Below, piece by piece: positions 25,611 to 34,177 of a stretch of 49,392 nt of DNA. The stretch covers positions 1 through 49,392 of the forward strand of contig CAYSFO010000006.1 in the NCBI GenBank assembly GCA_964430695.1, given 5' to 3'. The stretch comes from MGBC108787 sp964430695. Its GTDB lineage: Bacteria; Bacillota_I; Bacilli_A; RF39; UBA660. How positions within the stretch are numbered: the stretch's first letter is position 1; the number at the start of each line of letters is the position of its first letter. Below the pieces are notes generated by a model. That model made no database searches. It was not told where the DNA came from and saw only the letters and a list, made by a program, of their open reading frames with translations. A program made the translations under genes and the position numbers.

Positions 25611-26594
25611 ATGAATTTTAATCAAGAAAAAATGAATTCTACTATAAATAATTTAACTAAGAAAGACTCTCAATCAAACATAGTTGATTTAGTTATACCT
25701 AAACAACCACCACAAATAGTTGAAAGAAGAGAACAATTAACAACGGAAAAACGAAATTTAGCAAATTCGTTATTTTATAAAAATTTGCATATGAAATATA
25801 AAAATTTAATTAATTCTAATGTACTAGAATCAATCGTTTATAATATTATAAATGAGAGAAATCAAGGTTTAGAATCGTATTCTATTCAAATAGAAAATGC
25901 AATCCTTTTATATTTATTAAATATATATAAACAAACAAAAAGGCCATTACAAAAAAAAGGCTTATTAGACAGAATAAAAATAATTTTTAGAGGTGAAATA
26001 AAAAAACAATATCCAAACATCTCAAGTCAAAAAATTGACCTAGCAATTGAAGAAACATTCATTTCCTATACAGGAGAAAGAAGCTTTGAAGAAGAATTAG
26101 CTATAAAAATGAATTCCACTATAAATAATTTAGTCAAAAAAGATTCTCCATCAGAAATATCTAAACAACCACAAATGACGGAAAGAAAAGAACAATTAAC
26201 GACTGAAAAAAGAAATTTAGCAAATACGTTATTTTATAAAGATTTTTATATGAAATATAAAAGCTTAATTGATTCAGATGTATTAGATTTAATCATTTCT
26301 AGTATTGTAGATAGAGAAAATCAAAACTTAGAGGCATATGCTATTCAAATAGAAAATGCAATCCTTTTATATTTATTAAATATATATAAACAAACAAAAA
26401 GGCCATTACAAAAAAAAGGCTTATTAGACAGAATAAAAATAATTTTTAGAGGTGAAATAAAAAAACTATATCCAAACATCTCAAGCCAAAAAATTGATCT
26501 AGCGATTGAAGAAACATTCATTGCATATACAGGAGAAATAGATTTTCAAGATGAAGTTAGTAAAAGAATAAAATCATTTATATCTAAAAAATAA
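25611..26594 (+). CDS. Stand-alone double copy of the cluster's C-terminal domain (cluster gene 5)
   Basis: 327 aa with no sigma region. Two copies of the shared domain at residues 41-163 and 194-314, each with a preceding MNSTINNL-x-KKDS stretch and a QLTTEKRNLAN opening, so the gene is a tandem duplication of one module. Each ends in the KIDLAIEETFI-x-YTGE signature. Strong AGGAGG before ATG, 28 bases after gene 4, so probably cotranscribed with it. By arrangement it could be a regulator or competitor that binds whatever the C-terminal domains of the sigma proteins bind; this is inference. Confidence 0.8.
   Translation: MNFNQEKMNSTINNLTKKDSQSNIVDLVIPKQPPQIVERREQLTTEKRNLANSLFYKNLHMKYKNLINSNVLESIVYNIINERNQGLESYSIQIENAILLYLLNIYKQTKRPLQKKGLLDRIKIIFRGEIKKQYPNISSQKIDLAIEETFISYTGERSFEEELAIKMNSTINNLVKKDSPSEISKQPQMTERKEQLTTEKRNLANTLFYKDFYMKYKSLIDSDVLDLIISSIVDRENQNLEAYAIQIENAILLYLLNIYKQTKRPLQKKGLLDRIKIIFRGEIKKLYPNISSQKIDLAIEETFIAYTGEIDFQDEVSKRIKSFISKK
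25882..26007 (+). repeat. 126-base perfect direct repeat, copy 1
   Basis: Identical base for base to 26341-26466 (offset 459). It lies inside the first domain copy of cluster gene 5. Confidence 0.9.
26341..26466 (+). repeat. 126-base perfect direct repeat, copy 2
   Basis: Second copy of 25882-26007, in the second domain copy. Flanking parts differ clearly, so the identity suggests recent gene conversion or selection. Confidence 0.9.
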
Positions 26595-26625
26595 AAAAGT
26601 CTTATCTACAAAATAAGGTTTTTTA
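26594..26625 (+). terminator. Terminator closing the sigma cluster
   Basis: CTTAT (26601-26605) pairs with ATAAG (26613-26617), extended by G-T pairs and an A run facing the following T run. Confidence 0.7.
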
Positions 26626-26626
26626 T

Positions 26627-26655
26627 TTGTAACAAAAACAATTGTATGGTATACT
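26627..26655 (+). promoter_or_regulatory. Promoter of ruvAB
   Basis: TTGTAA at 26627-26632, 17-base spacer, TATACT at 26650-26655. Confidence 0.65.
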
Positions 26656-26671
26656 ATTTATGGTGAAGTAT

Positions 26672-27223
26672 ATGTTCAGTTTTATAAAAGGAAAAATAAA
26701 AGAAACAGAAAAGAATTATATAACATTAGAAAATAATGGAATCGGATATCAAATTTTCGTAGCCAATCCCTTTAGTTTTCAAATAGAAGAAGAAAAAACA
26801 ATTTATATCTATACGCATATTCGAGAAGATGAATTTTCTTTCTATGGGTTCAATACCATGGAAGAAAAAGATCTATTTTTACGTTTAATTAATGTAAAAG
26901 GTCTAGGACCCAAAATGGCTTTACCTATGTTTGCTTTAGGAAGTGTAGCAGGAATTATTAATGCCATTGATCGAGAAAATATTCTTTATTTAACAAAATT
27001 CCCTAAAATTGGAGAAAAAATTGCCCATCAAATCATATTAGATTTAAAAGGAAAATTATCAAAAGGAGAAAACACTTCCACAACTGGTTTAGAAGAGGTT
27101 GTAGAAGTATTAGAAAGTTTAGGGTATAAAACAAGTGACATCAAAAAAATATTGCCTAAATTACCAACTGACTTAAAAATAGAAGAACAAGTAAAAGAAG
27201 CATTAAAACTATTATTAAAATAA
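26672..27223 (+). CDS. ruvA: Holliday junction DNA helicase subunit RuvA
   Basis: 183 aa; binds four-way junctions and loads RuvB. GGTGAAG before ATG 26672 fixes the start (MFSFIKGKI), ten codons after the ORF opening. OB-fold domain I (residues 1-62), HhH domain II with VKGLGPKMALPMF and FPKIGEKIAHQIILDLKGK (about 72-130), flexible linker and small domain III (about 138-183) that contacts RuvB. Followed by ruvB after 13 bases. Confidence 0.96.
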   Translation: MFSFIKGKIKETEKNYITLENNGIGYQIFVANPFSFQIEEEKTIYIYTHIREDEFSFYGFNTMEEKDLFLRLINVKGLGPKMALPMFALGSVAGIINAIDRENILYLTKFPKIGEKIAHQIILDLKGKLSKGENTSTTGLEEVVEVLESLGYKTSDIKKILPKLPTDLKIEEQVKEALKLLLK

Positions 27224-27236
27224 GAAAGGAGCTTTT

Positions 27237-28241
27237 ATGGAAGAAAGAATTATAGATGCTGAAGAAAAAAAAGAAGATATTTTTGATAGAAATATTCGTC
27301 CGCAAAACTTAGAAGAATATGTGGGCCAAAAAGAAATAAAAGAAAATTTAAGAGTTTTTATTAAAGCGGCATTAATGCGCAGTGAACCATTAGATCATGT
27401 TTTATTATATGGGCCTCCAGGACTTGGAAAAACTACACTTGCTCATATTATTGCAAACGAACTAGGAACAAATATAAAAACGGCGAGTGGACCATCCATC
27501 GAAAAAACAGGAGATTTAGCAGCCATATTGTCGACTCTTGAACCAGGAGACGTATTATTTATTGACGAAATCCACAGGATGCCTAAATTTATTGAAGAAG
27601 TTTTATATCCTGCCATGGAAGACTTTGAAATCGATTTAGTGATTGGTAGTGAAGGAAAATCTCGTAATATCAAAATTGATTTACCACCATTTACGCTTGT
27701 TGGAGCAACGACACGTGCAGGAGATATTTCCTCCCCCTTAAGAGACCGTTTTGGAATCATTTCAAAATTAGAATATTACAAAGAAGAAGAATTAGAAAGC
27801 ATTATTAAACGTACAAGCAGAGTACTAGAAATGCCTATAGAAGATACTGCCGCAAAAGAACTTTCGAAACGCTGTCGTAAAACACCACGTATTGCCAATC
27901 GTTTATTTAAAAGAGTTCGTGATTTTGCTTTGGTAGAAGGTGATTCTTGTATTACAAAAGATTTAGCAATGAATTCTTTAAATCGTTTAAAAGTTGACCA
28001 ATTTGGTTTAGATGCAATAGATATTGAATATTTAACAAGCCTGATTACAAAATTTAATGGTGGACCAGTTGGTGTAGATACAATTGCCACATCTATTGGG
28101 GAAGAAGTCTCAACTATCGAAGATGTTGTAGAACCATTCCTATTGCAAGAAGGATTTATCAAAAGAACCCAAAGAGGTAGAATGGCTTGTGAAAAAGCCT
28201 ACGACCACTTAAAAATTGAACACAATAGTACTATGTTTTAA
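27237..28241 (+). CDS. ruvB: Holliday junction branch-migration ATPase RuvB
   Basis: 334 aa, AAA+ motor of branch migration. N-terminal DRNIRPQNLEEYVGQ, Walker A GPPGLGKTTLAH (about 60-71), Walker B LFIDEIHRM, sensor 1 GATTRAGDISSPLRDRFG with the arginine finger, and a C-terminal winged helix ending in KRTQRGRMACEKAYDHL. Complete with no odd features. Starts 13 bases after ruvA. Confidence 0.98.
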   Translation: MEERIIDAEEKKEDIFDRNIRPQNLEEYVGQKEIKENLRVFIKAALMRSEPLDHVLLYGPPGLGKTTLAHIIANELGTNIKTASGPSIEKTGDLAAILSTLEPGDVLFIDEIHRMPKFIEEVLYPAMEDFEIDLVIGSEGKSRNIKIDLPPFTLVGATTRAGDISSPLRDRFGIISKLEYYKEEELESIIKRTSRVLEMPIEDTAAKELSKRCRKTPRIANRLFKRVRDFALVEGDSCITKDLAMNSLNRLKVDQFGLDAIDIEYLTSLITKFNGGPVGVDTIATSIGEEVSTIEDVVEPFLLQEGFIKRTQRGRMACEKAYDHLKIEHNSTMF

Positions 28242-28258
28242 GAAAGGAAAAAATAAAA

Positions 28259-29041
28259 ATGTTAACATTAGATTCTGGAATCTTAAAAGATAATATAAAA
28301 ATGGAATGCAAATACTATGAAATTGAGGAAAAATGCCAAGAAATAGTTAAATCATTTTGTTTAGAAAAAGAAGAAAATCAAAAAATATTTCAGGATTTTG
28401 CATCCAATTACCATACGTTTCGTCCCTTTTTTGATTTTGTGGTATGCGTTTTAGGATATAAAATTTTAAATCCTCAAATGGAGCAAAACAAAATTTTGGT
28501 TGGAAAAGAGAATCATATGTATGTTTATAAAACAAATGAAAATGCATTCGAAGAAAATTTCCGTTATGGACTTAGCGATGACAAAACTTTAAATGTTTAT
28601 CCTATGTCTTTAGATTCTTCCAGTTTCCATGATTGCTATATTGACTGGAATAATCACCATATATTGCCTAATGATATGGCAGGGCATACGCAAGTTATCC
28701 AGCAAATATTAAACATGCTTCTTATTTCCAACAAAGAAGTTTGTGAAGAATACCTTACATTTAAGTCTGATATTAGCTATTTTGTAAGTCGTTACTTACC
28801 AATTATTCGCTTTCAAGCAGATAGACAAGGTAGAATGATTATTACACAAAGTGTGTATCGAAAAAAGAATATAACCCAAAAACAAGATGCTTTTATCAGC
28901 GATTTACTTGATAATAGGTATACCTATCCATCCTTTTTACACGATATAGAAAAAAAAGATTCCTATGATAATTCAAAAGACTTAAGCAGTACCTTATCCT
29001 ATGATAGTAATTTTTCACAAGCAAGCATATTAAAACCATAA
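28259..29041 (+). CDS. Hypothetical protein, paralogue pair member 1
   Basis: 260 aa, family not recognised. Residues about 16-74 (CKYYEIEEKCQEI...FRPFFDFVVCVLGYKILNP) match the next gene closely; the rest is alpha/beta, and the C-terminus is Ser/Asp-rich and probably disordered. No signal peptide or membrane helix. It lies 17 bases after ruvB in the same direction and belongs to the ruvA-queA transcript. Not present at this place in Bacillus. Confidence 0.75.
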   Translation: MLTLDSGILKDNIKMECKYYEIEEKCQEIVKSFCLEKEENQKIFQDFASNYHTFRPFFDFVVCVLGYKILNPQMEQNKILVGKENHMYVYKTNENAFEENFRYGLSDDKTLNVYPMSLDSSSFHDCYIDWNNHHILPNDMAGHTQVIQQILNMLLISNKEVCEEYLTFKSDISYFVSRYLPIIRFQADRQGRMIITQSVYRKKNITQKQDAFISDLLDNRYTYPSFLHDIEKKDSYDNSKDLSSTLSYDSNFSQASILKP

Positions 29042-29064
29042 TAGAATTATGAAAGGAAGATAAC

Positions 29065-29817
29065 ATGGATTCAATGGATTGCACACTATATTCTCCAGAC
29101 GGAAAAGAAATAAAATGCAAATATTATGAAATAGAAGAAAAATGTAAAGAAATCATTGAAAATGCAATTATAGAAGAACCAAAACTTGAAAAAAATTTTC
29201 TAGAATTTAGAAAAAAATACACTTATTTTAAACCGTATTTTGACTTTGTACTCTCTAAACTAGGTTATACTCTTTTAAATCCTTTTGATCTAGAAGATGC
29301 CTATCTCTATGTTTTAGAAGATTGTATAATAATATATTATAAGGGAGAAGAATTTGAATTATTTCCTCTAAGTGATGATGAACATATTGGATTATATCAA
29401 GTATCTGAAGATAATTTAGAACTTTCAATGGTAGATGAAAATTTAAATGGTATTAAACCAAAAGATTATAGACATTTATTTACTTCACGTCTCATTTTAC
29501 ATAATTACTTTATAAACGATAAAGACCTTTATATAGAATATTTAAGAAAGAGAGATACTTTTTCCTTATATGATTATACAACTTTCTTAATTTATCATAA
29601 GCCTTTTCTAAGATTAGATAAGAGTGTTAAAACAGAAAAAACTAAAAACCTTGTCGTTTTTAAAGATTGTGATATTTTCTATCAAATACAAGGGTGTCTA
29701 GAAAACGTTTCTGAAAAACAAGATACATGGATGCAAAAGATAATCATCAAAAATATAATAAAAAAAGAAGATATTAAACTGTCTTCAAAAGAAAGAATTG
29801 AGAGTAGATTAAAATGA
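29065..29817 (+). CDS. Hypothetical protein, paralogue pair member 2
   Basis: 250 aa. Shares with its neighbour the N-terminal CKYYEIEEKCKEI and the FKPYFDFVLSKLGYTLLNPF block and a similar order of hydrophobic segments (LFTSRLILHNYFI, YTTFLIYHKPFLRL), so it arose by tandem duplication. Soluble, unknown function. Its last four bases overlap the queA start (ATGA), so it is translationally coupled to queA. Confidence 0.75.
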   Translation: MDSMDCTLYSPDGKEIKCKYYEIEEKCKEIIENAIIEEPKLEKNFLEFRKKYTYFKPYFDFVLSKLGYTLLNPFDLEDAYLYVLEDCIIIYYKGEEFELFPLSDDEHIGLYQVSEDNLELSMVDENLNGIKPKDYRHLFTSRLILHNYFINDKDLYIEYLRKRDTFSLYDYTTFLIYHKPFLRLDKSVKTEKTKNLVVFKDCDIFYQIQGCLENVSEKQDTWMQKIIIKNIIKKEDIKLSSKERIESRLK

Positions 29818-30839
29818 GTACAGAAGAATTTAATTATGAATTACCAGAAAAATTAATTGCTCAAACGCCATTAAAAGACCGTGCGTCTTCTCGTCTTTTA
29901 GTCATGGACCGTAAAACTGGTAATTTAGAACATAAACACTTTACAGATATTTTAGAGGATTTAAATTTTGGGGATGTACTTGTACTAAATGACACAAAAG
30001 TAATTCCGGCAAGACTCATTGGAAGAAAACAAGAAACGAATGCTACCATTGAACTTCTATTATTAAAAGAAGTAAGCTCGGATTGTTGGGAATGTTTATC
30101 TAGACCCGCTAAACGTCTACAAATGGGAACAAAGATAGAATTTGGAGAGTCTTTATTAGTTGCGGAAGTTATAGAAAAAAAAGAAAGTGGAATGGTAATT
30201 GTTAAATTTTCATACCAAGGTATTTTTCTCAAAATACTAGATAAGCTAGGAGAAATGCCACTACCTCCATATATTCATGAAAAGTTAGCAGAAAAAGATC
30301 GCTATCAAACCGTATATGCTAAAAATATTGGGAGTGCTGCAGCACCAACAGCCGGATTACATTTCACAGATGACTTATTAGAAAAAATAAAAGAAAAAGG
30401 AATTATAATTACGAGAGTAACTCTTCATGTGGGACTAGGTACATTTAGGCCAGTAGAGGTAAGTGATGTAACCAAACATGAGATGCATAGTGAATTTTAT
30501 AAAATGAGTAAAGAAACAGCTGAAATTTTAAATAAAGCCAAAAAAGAAAAGAGAAGAATAATTGCCGTTGGAACCACCTCAACGAGAACATTAGAAACGG
30601 TAATGCAAAAATACCACAAATTTAAAGAATGTGCAGGAAATACCAATATATTTATTTATCCAGGTTTTAAATTTCAAGCGATTGATGGTTTAATTACTAA
30701 TTTTCATTTACCAAAAAGTACTCTTATCATGCTTGTTAGCGCCTTTTCAAAAAAAGAATATATCTTAAAGGCTTATCAAGAAGCAGTGAAAGAAGAATAT
30801 CGTTTCTTTTCCTTTGGAGATGCAATGTTTATAAAATAA
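29814..30839 (+). CDS. queA: S-adenosylmethionine:tRNA ribosyltransferase-isomerase QueA
   Basis: 341 aa; transfers the ribosyl part of SAM to preQ1 in tRNA to make epoxyqueuosine. Signature segments: YELPEKLIAQTP, RLLVMDR, VLVLNDTKVIPARL, GEMPLPPYI, YQTVYAKNIGSAAAPTAGLHFT and the C-terminal INFHLPKSTLIMLVSAF-like LITNFHLPKSTL. Full length. tgt, the next step of the pathway, is two genes downstream. Confidence 0.97.
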   Translation: MSTEEFNYELPEKLIAQTPLKDRASSRLLVMDRKTGNLEHKHFTDILEDLNFGDVLVLNDTKVIPARLIGRKQETNATIELLLLKEVSSDCWECLSRPAKRLQMGTKIEFGESLLVAEVIEKKESGMVIVKFSYQGIFLKILDKLGEMPLPPYIHEKLAEKDRYQTVYAKNIGSAAAPTAGLHFTDDLLEKIKEKGIIITRVTLHVGLGTFRPVEVSDVTKHEMHSEFYKMSKETAEILNKAKKEKRRIIAVGTTSTRTLETVMQKYHKFKECAGNTNIFIYPGFKFQAIDGLITNFHLPKSTLIMLVSAFSKKEYILKAYQEAVKEEYRFFSFGDAMFIK

Positions 30840-30880
30840 AAATGAATTCTTACAATTTCTGTTGGGATTCATTTTCTATT
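30840..30880 (+). terminator. Terminator after queA
   Basis: AATGAAT (30841-30847) pairs with ATTCATT (30867-30873), followed by a T-rich stretch. Confidence 0.65.
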
Positions 30881-31019
30881 GTTAGAAATTTCTCGTTATA
30901 AACCCCTTTCTAATTTAGTATATGTGAATCAGCAAAAGACCTAAAAATACCATAAATTTCAAATTATAAATGCAATCTCAAAAAAAGAGTGTTATACTAA
31001 AAAACATGAGGTGAGTAGG

Positions 31020-31319
31020 TTGAAAAAGAATTATATCAAACTTGAAAAAAGGGAATATCCTAAAATTAAATACTTTGAAAACGAAAAAGATGTTTTTGGT
31101 TACACCGATGTCATACAAATAGAAGACATAACAGTATTTATCATGTTTATGGCTAACAAAAACGGCTATCCTGTAGAATACATTGAAAATAGTTATTTTG
31201 AACAAAAAGACAAACCAATAACAAAAGGACCTTTTTGGCTATTAGATTATAAAAGAGATTTATTAAAACGTATTAAACAAGATTTAGCAAATAAACAAGA
31301 GGAAACAAAAGGAAGATAA
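31020..31319 (+). CDS. Hypothetical small protein between queA and tgt
   Basis: 99 aa from TTG 31020, which follows AGGTGAGTAGG; the GTG at 31011 is inside that site. A TATACT at 30993-30998 is a likely -10. The protein is basic and charged with a short hydrophobic core (VIQIEDITVFIMFMANKNGYPVEYIENSYF), no signal or membrane helix. Not recognised. It sits 18 bases ahead of tgt and is probably cotranscribed with it. Confidence 0.65.
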   Translation: MKKNYIKLEKREYPKIKYFENEKDVFGYTDVIQIEDITVFIMFMANKNGYPVEYIENSYFEQKDKPITKGPFWLLDYKRDLLKRIKQDLANKQEETKGR

Positions 31320-31337
31320 GATAGAAAAGGGGTAAGA

Positions 31338-32468
31338 ATGAAACTAGATTTTAAACTAAAAAAAGAAGAAAAAAATACTCAAGCAAGACTTGGCGAAATT
31401 AACTATGATGGAAAAATATTGGAAACACCCATGTTTATGCCAGTGGGAACCCAAGCGACAGTAAAAACCTTGTCTCCTGAAGAAATAAAAGAAATGCAAG
31501 CCGGAATTATTCTTTCGAATACATATCACTTATGGTTACGTCCTGGAGAAGATGTAGTAAACCATGCGGGAGGATTACACAAATTTATGAATTACGACGG
31601 ACCTATTTTGACAGATTCTGGCGGATTTCAAGTTTTTTCTTTAGCAAAACCAAAAGATATCACAGAAGAAGGAGTTATATTTAAAAATCACTTAAATGGA
31701 GACAAATTAATGCTCACTCCTGAAAAATCAATTGAAATTCAAAATAAATTGGATAGTGATATAGCAATGAGTTTTGATGAATGCCCTCCAGCAAGTGCAT
31801 CCCATGATTATTTAAAACAAAGTATTGAAAGAACCCTAAGATGGGCTAAAAGAGGAAAAGAAGTCCATAAGAATCCCAATCAAATGCTTTTTGGGATTGT
31901 CCAAGGTGGAGCTTATGAAGACTTACGAAAATATAGTGCAACAGAAACAGTTAAATTAGACTTTGACGGATATAGCATTGGAGGAGTAGCAAACGACCAT
32001 GAAAGTAAGGAAGATATGTATGCCGCTTTTTCCTATTCTACAAAATACTTACCAAAAGACAAAATAAGATATGCAATGGGAATTGGAGAACCAATTGATA
32101 TTATTGAAGGTGTAATAAGAGGAATTGATATTTTCGACTGTGTAAGTCCAACTCGTTTAGCAAGACATGGACACGCATTTACCAAAAATGGAAAAATTAA
32201 TATAAAAAACGCTAAATATAAAGAAGATTTTACTCCAATTAGCGACTCATGTGATTGTTATGCCTGTAAGAATTATACAAAAGCCTATATAAAACACTTA
32301 ATTAACTGTGAAGAAACCTTTGGAGCAAGATTATTATCCATTCATAATATTCGTTTCTTAATTCACCTTACAGAAGAAATTAGAGAGGCCATAAAAAAAG
32401 ATGAGATTATAGAATATCGAGACCAATTTCTAAAAAACTATTGTGGAGGAACTTATGGAAAGAAATAA
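31338..32468 (+). CDS. tgt: tRNA-guanine transglycosylase
   Basis: 376 aa; swaps G34 for preQ1 in tRNAs with GUN anticodons. Seen: PMFMPVGTQATVKTL, active-site LTDSGGFQVFSL, IVQGGAYEDLR, GGVANDH in the substrate pocket, the second catalytic Asp in GIDIFDCVSPTRLARHG, and the zinc site CDCYAC...HLINCEE. Complete. The family usually has DCVMPTRNARNG; the S and L replacements are conservative for function. Confidence 0.97.
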   Translation: MKLDFKLKKEEKNTQARLGEINYDGKILETPMFMPVGTQATVKTLSPEEIKEMQAGIILSNTYHLWLRPGEDVVNHAGGLHKFMNYDGPILTDSGGFQVFSLAKPKDITEEGVIFKNHLNGDKLMLTPEKSIEIQNKLDSDIAMSFDECPPASASHDYLKQSIERTLRWAKRGKEVHKNPNQMLFGIVQGGAYEDLRKYSATETVKLDFDGYSIGGVANDHESKEDMYAAFSYSTKYLPKDKIRYAMGIGEPIDIIEGVIRGIDIFDCVSPTRLARHGHAFTKNGKINIKNAKYKEDFTPISDSCDCYACKNYTKAYIKHLINCEETFGARLLSIHNIRFLIHLTEEIREAIKKDEIIEYRDQFLKNYCGGTYGKK

Positions 32469-32763
32469 AATTATTATTTATGCAACAGCGCTTATTTTAG
32501 TATTATTAATTGCTATACCCTCCACTTATAAAGTAGTAAAAAAACACAATGATAGGCTTCTTAAAAATACAATCCAAAAAATAGAAGAAACAGCAAAAGA
32601 TTGCTATTATAATAACTCATGTGTAGAAGAAAGAATTACTTTAACAGAACTCTATGAAAAAACAGGTTTAACGACAATGAGTAATCCCATAACTAAAAAA
32701 ATATACAATGAAGAATCTTATGTAAGTGTTCAAGATAATTTTAAATTTATAGAAGTAGAATAA
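32455..32763 (+). CDS. Small membrane-anchored protein, possibly pseudopilin-like
   Basis: 102 aa. GGAGG places ATG 32455, 14 bases inside tgt. N-terminal MERNKIIIYATALILVLLIAIP anchor, then an extracytoplasmic helix (KKHNDRLLKNTIQKIEETAKDCYY) and a small C-terminal part with two cysteines (DCYYNNSC) and ITLTELYEKTGL...PITKKIYNEESYVSV, a layout seen in minor pseudopilins. There is no prepilin cleavage Gly/Glu pair, so it would stay anchored. It occupies the yajC position of Bacillus but is not YajC. Confidence 0.65.
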   Translation: MERNKIIIYATALILVLLIAIPSTYKVVKKHNDRLLKNTIQKIEETAKDCYYNNSCVEERITLTELYEKTGLTTMSNPITKKIYNEESYVSVQDNFKFIEVE

Positions 32764-32822
32764 AGAAATGAAACAAACTTTTGAAAACAATAATAAACAA
32801 TTTTTGATTGGAGGAATGAATT

Positions 32823-33686
32823 ATGAATATTGAGTTTATTAATGATGCATATACAACAGATGGTTTGAAATTACCCATGGTTCACTTTGAAAGCAAAGAA
32901 AAAGATATATGTGTTATATGTATACATGGGACGTGTGGAACCATTATAGATAATTATTTTGCTACTGTGTGGGGTAAATTTTTAGCAGAAAAAAATATCG
33001 GCTTTATTTACGAGCATAATAGAGGACATTCGATTGAAAATGATATTGTAATGAGAGATGGCTCATTTGAAAGATATGGTTGTATGTATGAAATATTTGA
33101 AGAATGTATTTATGATATAGATTTAGCAATAGAGACAGCCAAAAAGAAAGGATATAAAAGAATTATTCTATTAGGACACAGTTACGGATGTAATAAAGTA
33201 ATTTACTATTACTATATAAAACATCCAAATATTTTAGGAATAATACTTGCAAGTGCCCCAGATATGGTAGGGTCTCATTTATCTGTACAATCTAAAGAGT
33301 ACAAAGAATTACTTGAAGAAGCAAAAAATAATATAGATAATAATGAACCAACAAAATTACTACATAAAATGATTGAGGATTATATGTATATGAGCTCACA
33401 AACTTATTATAATTGGTATAATGAAAACTCAAAACTTAATAATTTGCCAGTGATTGCTAATCCAGAACACTGGGAACAATTTGAAGCAATTGATGTCCCA
33501 ATTCTTACTTTTTCTGGTTCTAAAGAAAAAGATTATTATTTACATTTAGACTTATTAAAAGAAAAAGCAAAAAATTGTAATAACTTTGAATATAAAATTA
33601 TAGAAGGAACAGGTCATACCTACAAAAAGAAAGAAATAGAAATTGGTAATCTAATTTATGAGTGGATTAAAAACTCATTTTTATAG
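32823..33686 (+). CDS. Alpha/beta hydrolase
   Basis: 287 aa cytoplasmic hydrolase. Oxyanion loop HGTCGT (35-40), nucleophile elbow GHSYGC (118-123, Ser120), catalytic His265 in EGTGHTYK, and a probable acid at Asp237 or nearby in LTFSGSKEKDYYLHL. Resembles UPF0613/DUF1749-type serine hydrolases; substrate unknown. Strong GGAGG before ATG. Alone between tgt and the convergent yrzE-like gene; a lone accessory insertion in the conserved block. Confidence 0.85.
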   Translation: MNIEFINDAYTTDGLKLPMVHFESKEKDICVICIHGTCGTIIDNYFATVWGKFLAEKNIGFIYEHNRGHSIENDIVMRDGSFERYGCMYEIFEECIYDIDLAIETAKKKGYKRIILLGHSYGCNKVIYYYYIKHPNILGIILASAPDMVGSHLSVQSKEYKELLEEAKNNIDNNEPTKLLHKMIEDYMYMSSQTYYNWYNENSKLNNLPVIANPEHWEQFEAIDVPILTFSGSKEKDYYLHLDLLKEKAKNCNNFEYKIIEGTGHTYKKKEIEIGNLIYEWIKNSFL

Positions 33687-33717
33687 ACCATTATTTCTTA
33701 AAAGAAGAACAAAATTT

Positions 33718-33747
33718 AAAAAGATAAAGTACACCTTTATTCTTTTT
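33718..33747. terminator. Bidirectional terminator
   Basis: AAAAAGATAAA (33718-33728) pairs with TTTATTCTTTTT (33736-33747) with one bulged base; it serves both convergent genes and overlaps the last codons of the minus-strand gene. Confidence 0.75.
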
Positions 33748-34099
33748 TTGTATTAATCCCAATAGTAGCACCTAAAATACTAGAAAATAACAAAATGAAA
33801 TAATAAATGATTCTAACAAATTTAAATCCTGAATGATAAAAAATCAAATTGATTAAAAATAAACTTACTACTAAAAACAAGCCCATTTTTAAACCTGCAA
33901 CAAATCCTTTTGCTTCTGTACGTTTTCCTGCTTTAAATCCAAACAATAAAAAGAGAATTATTAAATAAATCATTCCTAGAATAGTAACTACTTTACTACT
34001 AAAAAAGAAATAATAGAGAATACTAATGACTAAACTTCCTCCTAATAAGAATCCCAAAAACTTTAAAAAAGTCATGCCATATTCTTTCACTAATTTCAT
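33737..34099 (-). CDS. yrzE: TIGR04086/YrzE-like membrane protein
   Basis: 120 aa, four membrane segments filling nearly the whole chain (FLGFLLGGSLVISILYYFFF and three more). The pattern and the place before a DUF421 gene and spoVB match Bacillus yrzE (TIGR04086). Start ATG 34099 has AGGTGAT ahead on the minus strand; the GTG at 34108 is part of that site. Function unknown in the family. Confidence 0.75.
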   Translation of the reverse strand: MKLVKEYGMTFLKFLGFLLGGSLVISILYYFFFSSKVVTILGMIYLIILFLLFGFKAGKRTEAKGFVAGLKMGLFLVVSLFLINLIFYHSGFKFVRIIYYFILLFSSILGATIGINTKKE

Positions 34100-34177
34100 G
34101 CTTATCACCTACTAAATATATATGAGCCTGTTTAAAAACTTATGAAAAGAACCATAATAAAAGTGGAGGATATATTT

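Noticed and set aside
32455..32763. YajC, expected after tgt
   Set aside because: The protein has an anchor but none of the YajC RPQxKR features, and it has an extracytoplasmic Cys pair.
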